Shown piece after piece: positions 55,411 to 64,000 of a stretch of 64,000 bases of DNA. The position numbers and the translations under genes are program-made. The notes beneath the pieces are model-generated. The model was not told the origin of the DNA and made no database searches. It saw only the letters and a program-made list of their open reading frames with translations. Source of the stretch: Hyposmocoma kahamanoa (lineage: Eukaryota; Arthropoda; Insecta; Lepidoptera; Cosmopterigidae); assembly GCF_003589595.1 (NCBI RefSeq), contig NW_020653750.1, forward strand, positions 2,716,265 through 2,780,264, written 5' to 3'. Position 1 is the stretch's first letter, and each line of letters begins with the position of its first letter.

Positions 55411-55860
55411 GGTATTACAATATTGGTGTAGTCATTGGCTAGCAAAAAAAACGTAACACTATATTATTCTACTTTCTTGATTATTGACTTTTGCTTAAAT
55501 ATTTGCTTAGAAGAGTGACCCAACTTTCTTTAATCTTACAAGAATCGTATTTCATATGTATTTTCCCAATGAAGTGAAAACAGTACAAAGTATTGCAATT
55601 TTATTTACAAAACAATGTTTCGTATTTCTCCGTTACTCCAAGGTACAATAACATTGTTATGGTTTCAATATATTTCAAACTTCCCTTTAAAATTGTAAAT
55701 TTCTTTAACACATGTTAAGGAAACCTCTTTTAGACTGCGTCTTTGTTATGCATGTCAATGTTCTATCTATATGGTAAATAACATACTTTAATAAGATGTA
55801 TAATCATATTTATTAGCATAGCTTCATATGCCTTTTACTTAAAATGCTAAGTTGAAATGA
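55411..55860. other. No gene recognised
   Basis: AT-rich non-coding DNA. Confidence 0.55.
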
Positions 55861-55880
55861 AAGTTCGGTGGCGTAGTGAC

Positions 55881-56070
55881 TCAAAGTGGTTCTTGGCCTC
55901 CGACACCAGATCCTCCTACAGGGGTAGCTTGAGCCTGCTCCTTCCAGCCACTAGCGCCGAGGTCCTCTAGCTGTTTCTGGACTTCATCGCTCCAGCGGTA
56001 CCTAGAACGTTCGGCCTGTCGGCGTCCACTCGGTCGTCATAAGGACGCTTTCTCCGGGGCACGATCCTCT
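55881..56070 (-). mobile_element. LINE ORF C-terminal fragment
   Basis: The minus strand encodes RWSDEVQKQLEDLGASGWKE and QAQ, the shape of the R-W-x-D-E...W tail found after reverse transcriptase in several insect LINEs. The upstream RKRPYDDRVDAD reads in another frame. The local GC rise supports a captured coding fragment. Clade not determined. Confidence 0.5.
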
Positions 56071-58075
56071 CATAATCTCATACTTTCTCATACCTCATAC
56101 ATTAATCAATAGTTTTACGTGTTGTCACACCCTTATTTTTGACAAATCCTAACTAACTAACAAATAACTTAATATAAACTACATGGCAATAATTTTGGAA
56201 ATTGAATAGAAATTGTCTATTTTTGTTGTTTAGAGTATACTTGTATATCAAAGACCCTGTATAACTACATAAATACAACAGAAATATAGAGATGTAAAAA
56301 TGTAAACAATATTCTCACCTTTCCCACCTAGCCATAAAACAAAAATCGTTTAAACCGCAACACTCATTCGCGTACCAGATAAAAACTCACGCTCCAGTAA
56401 CGGAATCTCTCTATGTTCTACCCTACTTTCCAAGGCAGAATGCGGTTTTAATTAAACCCTAAAAGCAATGAAAAAGTCTGCCTTCAACATCATTAGCGCC
56501 CGACCGATTTCGATATCACACCGAGATACAAACTTACAGCAAGTTTCAATTCATTAAGTCCCCGATAAAGGTACCAAATCGGGCGTTAAGCAACGACTGT
56601 TGGGTATCTCTTCGCCAACTTCACAAGACAAGCTTTATTTTAATTGAATAGTCCGCTCAAAAAGAAAATGAACATTTAAATTATGAGCTTCCCTTAGCGG
56701 AGTATGGTAAATGGTTGGCAACTCGGCGTACAAAAGTGCGACAAATTATAAAAATGTATATAGAGTGAGCATTAGTAGTAGTCCAAAATATATCAAATCA
56801 CATAGTACATCATAAATAATTGCTGTACTTTTCAGTTACAACCGGGACTACAGCTTATTCTTCTGTTAGAAGTATTGTAAGCAAGCACGTAAAAAGATTA
56901 AACTTTGTAGCGTAAATTTCGGATCAGTCAACTAATCTTACGTAAAACATGCCCCGATTTCGGATAGCGTGTACCTATCAAATTTACTTATGCTAATGTA
57001 ACGGTACCTCCGAGACGATTTTCCTCGCTACTAATTAAGTTTGCATTGCAGTTGTTTTCCTACGTAAATAAGTACTTTTGGCTACATGAAGGGATGTTGA
57101 ATTGTTAATTTACCTTTCCTTTTTCCACATTTTGTTTTGATTGGAACATTTATTTGTAATGAATAATAAAATGTTTGTCTGCGATTCTTTCTGTGATGTT
57201 TCATTAATAATTCCTTACTGATTAATGTTTTATGTTTTAAAAATTGAGTATATGAAACTTTTATGTATGCACAGAACGTCCATTGTTTGATTTACACAAG
57301 AAAAAAATAGCTTTGTTATATACCGATTAATTGTACAAACTAGATGGAGTAAAGACGTTCATGACGCCGGTAAATACATATTTTATTTCGCTGGCGAACT
57401 TGTCAGGGTTGCATTAGTTGGACAAACAGTTGAGTCAACAAATTGATTTGTTGTCGAGAGTGGGTATCAATTACCGATAGGTAAGATATAGGCAGTCAAT
57501 ATATAGACATCACGTATTGTTTAGTATTACGTACAACAACCATGTCATGGTTCGGAAAGCAGCAATAACGTCGGAATAGCATTTATTTAATTTTATTTTA
57601 ATTTCTTATGACTACATAATCAATCGGATTATCTTGCTAATGGGCAACACGTACAATGAGTGTTCCAAGTAACTAAAAATATCCAATGATGTAATTAACA
57701 TCGACCTTAACACAACTAGTTTAAGGTGCACTTTCACCTGCTTTCAGACGAATTTCAATTTGAATCGCAATAATCATATTCAGAGATGAAAATAGAGATG
57801 AAAGACTTTCCAAAAATGAGTTTATATAAATCAAGTTCTTGTTTACTCGCAACTTAGTTTACATGAAAGACAAGTACGTATATACTAAATGCTATTCAAA
57901 GCCGTTCTACCGTTAGATGTGTTTGAATAAGAAATAAATGTCCGTGTAAAATTTTCACAGTTATATTAAGTTATGGTACAGTGATAGTCTAATGTTTCTA
58001 TCTTCATGTTTGTATTTTGTCCTGTACTACATTTATTGTGTGTTGAATAAAGTCCAATTTATTTATTTTTATTTA
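56071..58075. other. No gene recognised (2 kb)
   Basis: AT-rich intergenic DNA without recognisable structure. Confidence 0.55.
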
Positions 58076-58198
58076 TTTAATGGTTTGACCTACCGTCTCT
58101 CAAGCAGATGCCGTGGTTTCGGGCCAGCGTGGCAGACTATGGTCTAGAACCCTCGCTTGAAAGAAGGCCCGTGCAGTAGGACCTATAAATGGTGCAGT
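58076..58198 (+). mobile_element. SINE G, copy 3 (internally deleted)
   Basis: AATGGTTTGACCTACCGTCT, CAAGCAGATGCCGTGG, AGCGTGGCAGACTATGGTCT and GGCCCGTGCAGTAGGAC. Head and 3' end are joined with the body missing. Confidence 0.65.
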
Positions 58199-58279
58199 GG
58201 TTAAAGGAGGTAATGTCCATGTCTGTCCATAATCGAACGAGGTACAATGTCAAAATGTAGACGACAGTGATATATGTAC

Positions 58280-58605
58280 AGACGCTAAAAACTGCTTATT
58301 TCTTTAAACGTTTAAACGTTGTGCTTTTTCAAAAAAAGCGTGGTCTTCTAAACGCTTTTCACTTAAACGCTTTTAAGTTTGAAGCTTACAAAATCGTTTA
58401 GAAAAAACGAGCACTTAAATCGTTTAGAAAAGCACGTAGACTTTTTATGTTAAAAAAATTGTGCAAGAGTAGACCACTAAAGGTTTTAAGATACGTAAGT
58501 TTATTTGTGCACGTTGTTAACGCTTACGCTTAAATAGAAAAGCGTACTTATGTGCTTATTTTAAAAAGTAAACTTTTTAAAGTGCTTTTCGTTTAAACGG
58601 CCACC
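58280..58605. repeat. Foldback-rich repeat built from AAACG motifs
   Basis: Many interleaved direct and inverted AAACGTTTAAACG, TAAACGCTTTT and TCGTTTAGAAAA motifs. The right edge is GCTTTTCGTTTAAACGG. The layout resembles the hAT-like MITE at 42121 (arms built of short repeated modules), but target duplications were not identified. Confidence 0.55.
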
Positions 58606-59624
58606 TCCAGGCATATGCTCGCATAGATACAGGTTGTACAGTACGTAGAAGCAAATAGCTTCATACATATATTATTATGACGGTGTACTTCGGCGCGACT
58701 TGTTAACTCACAAATATCCCGAAAAATGTATTTCTCCAGATAGTGAGTACTAATAAAGTTGCGTCCTTCGAATCGACAAGTGTTATATAAATCGTATTTT
58801 ATTAAATTAAGCGTATCTTTGTCGCTACGGATCGTGAAACGAAATTATTGGCAAAATTCGACAGACTGCGCAATGCCAATTTTCTTGTACCGTTAAATTA
58901 GATCCGTGCCAGTGGGAAAAAGAGACCACTGGTATCGGTTTTTACGTCTACAAATTTAGTACTTATATATAGAAGAATCGATTTGGCATTAAGTCCATTA
59001 TTTGTACGTGATTGTATTGCGCAATAATATAATTATAAATAACAAATGATTCCAAGTTAACGGATTTTTATTTTTATATTACTGTGTCGAAAACAAATTC
59101 AGTAAGATGATGTTTTTTGGTTACACACTGTGGATAATTTACCGTAGTAAATAGTAACCTTTAAATAGTAACCTTTTTGATTTTATTTACATATACCAAT
59201 TTTCAACAAGGTTCTATTTCTGGTTTCACAGTATTAGTTTCTGTTTAATTGAACAGCAAGTATATAGAAAAGAGATATACCCCGGAAATTTTGCTTTTTG
59301 CGGATGTCATAGTGATATTTATATAGCTGCCTATTTATATAGCTACATAGTGTACATAATCTCGCAAATTACGCATTTCTAGGTCCTTTGTCATCAATTT
59401 GTAGAATTTTTGAAATATGCTATTGATTTGAAATATAATAAATTTTTGTATTTAAATAAAAAGGAGCTCGAAAATTTATACGTTTCCTTATTGACAACAA
59501 AACCAAAGTTTTTGCAGGGAAATAAAGTTGTTTTTTCGTGTTTTTATATATTACAACCAGTTAGAAAATGATATTGATAACCCAGAACCAAACATCGTGT
59601 TAAATTTGTGGGTAGCAGTAGAGC
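58606..59624. other. No gene recognised (1 kb)
   Basis: AT-rich non-coding DNA. Confidence 0.55.
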
Positions 59625-59902
59625 CCCTTGTGAAAGAGTTCGTCTAGGGAAGTACTGCCACCTTACCTTTTTTTGCCGCCAAGCAATAATGTCAGCATTA
59701 CTGTGTTTCGGTTTTGAAGGGCAAGGGTGCTGGTGAAATTACTTGCACATGAGACTTGTCAACCTACGTCTCAGGGTGGCGGGCGCAGTGGTAGTGCCCC
59801 TCAGGCGATTTAAAGCTCTAAGTGGCACTGCAACTGTTATGGACAGGCGTGTAGTTTACCATCAGGCGCGCGACTTGTTCGTCCCGTCACTTGATATTAT
59901 AT
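59625..59902 (-). repeat. Repeat C, copy 11 (near full)
   Basis: CCCCTTGTGAAAGAGTTCGT, CTAGGGAAGTACTGCCACCT, TGCCGCCAAGCAATAATGTC, GAGACTTGTCAACCTACGTC, GGCACTGCAACTGTTATGGA and CGACTTGTTCGTCCCGTCAC. Confidence 0.85.
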
Positions 59903-60839
59903 ATTATATATATTTAGTAGACGTAAGGACGAGGCCACCGCCTTCGGCAATTTGATAAACTTCGCAATTTTAATACTGATCTAAATGTTGTAATATAAAA
60001 TCTATTTCGTTGTAAATTGAAGAAAAAATTGAACAATTTATATTCATCGAAGTAAGCAAAGCTGAAATGAAGAAAAACACAATCAATCAACAAATCCACG
60101 AGACTCGAGAGAGCACCGAAAATTATTTTAAACGGGAACCGCGAAAAAGTGAAAGATGACTCATTCTTATCTCTGTAAAGCTCATTTGTTCGAAATGATG
60201 CTCCTAATCCATCAAACTGTCGTTCTAGAACGGTTTTTGTTGAGTCTTACCATAGGAAAGTGTATGATGTTGAATTGCCCGTATTTGATCCTTTTCTTAA
60301 GGAATATCCATTGTTAAAGTTGCTACTTGATACTTGTTCCCATAAGTCGCGTTCTTTTAGCATTATAGGATGCAAGAGCAAGAGTTATTAGGAAGAAAAA
60401 ACTATTAGAATTCAGTCAATATGAGGGTTTTACTATGTTTATAAGTATTTTTTGGTATTAATAGCATCAATAATAAACCCGATTTTAATACCAGTTTTGA
60501 CCGCAGACCAGTTCCGATGACACATAACTGTTAGCAACTTACAGAGACCGACCGAGTAGTGTAATAACACCGAGTAGTGTGATTATCTTACTCATTCATT
60601 ATAGAGTAACTTTCGTGGACTTTTCAATAATAATAAACACAATTTATTTCTCAAACTCAAACACAATTTCTTCAGAAGACTAAAAGTAAGAGTCCGTACT
60701 AGGCAAACAAAACCTGAATTACAGCTCACTAGGCCCTCACCCTCTCGGAAAGTTCTTAAATCACATTTGAAATGTTAGTGTCGACTGGCAAATGGTTCAG
60801 TTATAACAGTAAACGAAGTAAAGTAAGTAGACTGTGTGC
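59903..60839. other. No gene recognised
   Basis: Non-coding; nothing recognised. Confidence 0.55.
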
Positions 60840-60912
60840 TGCCGTACGTGTGAGGACGTGTGCATGTGTACGTGTATGTGTACGTGTGCGTTAGCGTGCG
60901 CGTGTGTATTAA
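60840..60912 (+). repeat. Imperfect (TG)n / GTGTACG tract
   Basis: GTGTGCATGTGTACGTG-type purine/pyrimidine alternation. Confidence 0.8.
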
Positions 60913-62104
60913 TTGGCAATTATGAGAGAATAACTTATTTTAGAAAAAATCATATACTTATTTTGCCTCGGGCTGTTCTATATTTCAGGAACAAAACTTT
61001 ATAGTAGGCATATTGGACAAAGCGGCACAGGGATATTAAAATAATGACATACTATTAATAATATATTGGTTACTAAAACGCAACTCATCTTCACTCCGCA
61101 CTCCGCATGGGCATTTTTGAAGGCCATTGTTATATATGGTACAACTAAATTATGTACAAAACGACATATAACATTAGGTTACTGGTATTACTCTCCTAAA
61201 GCGGAAGGTAGACTTAGGCAATTATTCGAAGTGCTTCAAAATTGTCCCCAAGAAGCTTTGCCAAGAACCATTGTGCTCGAAATATGTAGCAGGAAATATT
61301 TTCCTATGCAAAAGAATAAGTTTTATTCCAGAATAGGCGCCCTATTGTATTTCTCGGACAACCATTGTTCCATACTCGTGTTGTATTAGCCAAGCTACTA
61401 ACAGAAGTGTCCACTTTTATTCATATTAATAGAAAAGGAAACACAACTTGAAAGTTATAATAATATCTGCAACGAAATTTATTATGAATCCACGAAATTA
61501 AAGGTGTAAAGAGCATTAAAATAATGCCTATTGTTTATGCATATAGAACTTTGTCGTTGAGGTTTTGTCCAATTCCCAACAAAAGCAGTAACGTAACCAG
61601 CGGTTACCGCTACTTATTATGCTACCTCATACTCTTCATGACAAACATTTTAACGTCCAAATGTCACCCAAATACCAGAATAATTAACAGAGAAATGGTA
61701 ATTTAAATTCTGGATGCAATGCACAAACGTAAACACAGGTGTCCAATATACTGGATGTGTAATGACGTCATGCATTTATATGTAATTATCAAAACAACAA
61801 ACACTATAAGTCATACATTAGGAAACATTTTTTGGAAACTGAAGATATAAACTTTATTTTGTAAATTGCTTAATTGTTATTATATGCCATTTATATGCAC
61901 ATGTAAATGAGTATGTTTTTGTACCTGTCTAGTTTAAGATTTTTGCTCTATTATATTATATCTTTACTTAAATAGACTGAACTCCTTCGCCGCGGATAAA
62001 GCCGGAAGGGCTTTTGTGAGCGAAGCTTGTAATTAGTAAATTAAAAAAAAATTGGTCAATAAAATAAAATATCCTATGACACTTAGAATTTGTACGAATC
62101 TATG
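60913..62104. other. No gene firmly recognised (1.2 kb)
   Basis: A 107-codon plus frame at 61066-61389 contains YYSPKAEGRLRQLFEVLQN and has some protein-like texture. It has no recognised family or splice context and may begin at a non-ATG codon. Confidence 0.4.
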
Positions 62105-62209
62105 AAATGATTATCACTAGTATCAGGTTCCTTACCACGGTATGACTTCTTTTTATTTTCCCGATATTTCATACCGTGGTAAGAAACCTGATACTAGTGA
62201 TAATCATTT
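62105..62209. mobile_element. Foldback MITE, ~105 bp
   Basis: AAATGATTATCACTAGTATC and AGGTT at the left are inverted at the right, and the arms run to ACCACGGTATGA/TCATACCGTGGT around a ~20-bp AT-rich loop. One mismatch was seen in ~40 bp. Confidence 0.85.
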
Positions 62210-62674
62210 AGTGAATACCCTCGAAAGTCTTAGAATTTATGAAATTTTTACTTTTATACAAGATTTTACGTATAAGCTAAAAATATTTTGTAAAAATATT
62301 TACACATGAGTGGAGGATGTCTCTCTTTTTATATTGAGTAGGATTCGCTACAAATCTTTTCGTATCCTTTTTTAGATTTATAATATTTTTAATTTTTTTT
62401 TTTGTTATCGTCGGGTTAACAACTACATTATCATGAATTACAATTCAGACAACATACTAACTGAGTGACACTAATCATAGTTAATCACTTGTTACAATAA
62501 CAAGAGTTTAAAAAAATATTGTCGAAACAAACGAAAAAATCTGTGTATATGGAGGATGTGCTTGTGTATGGTGTGTTCGTGTATTATGTGTTTGGGTGAT
62601 GATATACAATGAGATACCTACTATTATACTTTATATTTATATTCAAAATTTAACTTTATTTTTACATACCAAAT

Positions 62675-62795
62675 ATCGAGTATATTTGTTTTTCAAACAA
62701 GTCAACGTTGCAACTTTCTTTACAGGTTCCAAGTTTCCGCGAATCGATTCATTCACTCAGTCAGCCGCAACCATGTGACCTGGGGGCCTACCATA
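62675..62795 (+). repeat. Repeat D, copy 5 (diverged)
   Basis: TATCGAGTATATTTG, TTTTTCAAACAAGTCAACGT and TTTCTTTACAGGTTCC, with later blocks replaced. Confidence 0.5.
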
Positions 62796-64000
62796 ACCTT
62801 TCCAAAAACAATCTTATTTCAATGTAATCTTAAAGTAAACTTATTATAATATTACTCATATTCGTACCATGACAAACTTGTCAACCAAGTAATGTATTAT
62901 TACTAAAGTGATTGAAAGAACGAATGTTTTCCCAATATTGTCTATTCCTTACTAAAAATAGGAAAGAAATAACGCTATATGAACTATATAATGCCATCTG
63001 TTTCTTTTTTGATGTTCCTAATCGTCTTATTGTAGTATAATGTTTAGGTACTTCATGTTATTTACATGCAGAGAATTTTAACTGTTAAAAAAAGTATGTA
63101 AGAATAAAATGTATTAAAATGAGTTTGTTTCCAATTATTTTTCCGCATTTTCATGAAGAAAAATAAATAAAACAAGCTGAGTCTTGATAGTCACGTTGTG
63201 TATTGGGATCTATAGTCTAGTGTCACCTGTTAGTTTCGCCAAAGAGCATATATATATATATATAGATGGCGCCGTTATAATTTTACGAAATAAACATCGC
63301 GTATTTTTATTTAACGAAAAAAAAAACGAAAAATTACTTACTATGTGCTAATAAACAAAAAAAATAATTGAAGAGATTTATGTAAATAAATAAGTTCAAC
63401 TTAACTTTTAATCATTACAAATCAATATTAAGACAATAAAACTGAAAATAATATTGTTTCCATTGCATCCGTGTAACTATTTAATGTCAAAGTCGCGTCA
63501 TAGTACGAACTGATTGAATGAATAGTCACGAAGCTGTCAATAAAACAACATAGTTTTAACATTACAATTAGCTTACTTTATGGTACGAAATGTCAATGTA
63601 AGGTTAAAGTAATATTATTTTAAGAGGTTGTGGTTGGGCCCCCTGTAAACAGCTCGAATGAGTAGCCATTACGGCAAACCTAAAATCTTTATTGAACTAC
63701 ATTTGTTTTTGGCGCTTTTTTATGACATTGTTATTCTAATATTGTTTTTGTACTTTGGATGTTGTTCAATATAATTTGTGAGCAAATTTTGTCTGTTGTT
63801 GCGCATTCATCGGTAGCACCCGATGCTATTCACATAATTCGCTAAACTCCGTTTAGCGCCGTCGTCGGGTAAATAATGGCGGTATACGAAGCGGTACCGG
63901 GATAACTAGATGATGTAACATTTAACTTTTCAACGCGTTACATATTGCATTTTGTGCCGTGCCGCTTTTTCATATTTATTTTTTTGCTAAGACTTTAGCT
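62796..64000. other. No gene recognised to end of window
   Basis: AT-rich DNA with a short (AT)n at about 63246-63262. No coding signal seen. Confidence 0.55.

Noticed and set aside
61066..61389. 107-codon frame with protein-like texture
   Set aside because: Unrecognised, with no splice or promoter context and a doubtful start. Left as uncertain background.
1..64000. CRISPR array, bacterial operons, viral genome
   Set aside because: No regularly spaced identical repeats, no dense gene packing and no viral gene set. The repeats are eukaryotic transposon families.

Overview
This window is AT-rich, intron-bearing, repeat-dense animal DNA. The mix points to an insect, most likely a butterfly or moth: many short tRNA-derived SINEs, R1/Jockey/CR1-type LINE debris, a Penelope-like element, a Transib, and two very common interspersed repeats (called B and C here) that I associate with Lepidoptera from memory. 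No database search was possible. There is no bacterial-style operon, rRNA, CRISPR array or convincing functional tRNA gene.

Two objects stand out. (1) A four-exon minus-strand gene (34542-41419) can be assembled entirely from the sequence. It has a signal-peptide exon, two tiny symmetric exons and one 2.4 kb exon, joined by three phase-1 introns. It encodes a secreted protein of 866 residues made largely of degenerate ~33-36-residue Asn/Lys/Thr/Tyr/Asp-rich repeats plus a distinct C-terminal segment; I do not recognise the family. (2) A nearly complete Transib DNA transposon (16112-19243) has 13-bp perfect termini beginning CACTATG, a 5-bp target duplication (CAGCG) and RSS-like internal terminal blocks. 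Its RAG1-like transposase keeps the D-D-E triad and the C-x2-C/H-x4-H zinc residues, but its reading frame is broken near the N-terminal third.

Layout: 0-3.4 kb repeat B, a decayed WD40-like pseudogene, a SINE; 3.4-10.4 kb SINE, LINE and repeat C fragments, including a TTAA-type MITE nested in repeat C; 10.4-15.5 kb mostly empty, then repeats B and C, perfect palindromes and a Penelope-like endonuclease fragment; 16.1-19.2 kb Transib; 20.7-23.2 kb a large inverted duplication around a GC-rich core; 23.9-28.2 kb small foldback elements, a GC-rich tandem duplication and a 1.6 kb LINE; 30.2-32.1 kb MITEs and a hairpin; 34.5-41.4 kb the secreted-protein gene with SINEs in intron 1; 42.0-43.0 kb a foldback hAT-like MITE carrying a nested SINE; 48.9-52.1 kb an assembly gap, a hairpin and a decayed LINE with an inserted SINE; 52-64 kb more SINE, MITE and repeat C copies with long featureless AT-rich DNA.

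Apart from the secreted-protein gene, nearly everything recognisable is transposon-derived. Nested insertions give relative ages: SINE A into LINE L-B, a SINE into the hAT-like MITE, a Harbinger-like MITE into a Penelope-related repeat, and a TTAA MITE into repeat C.
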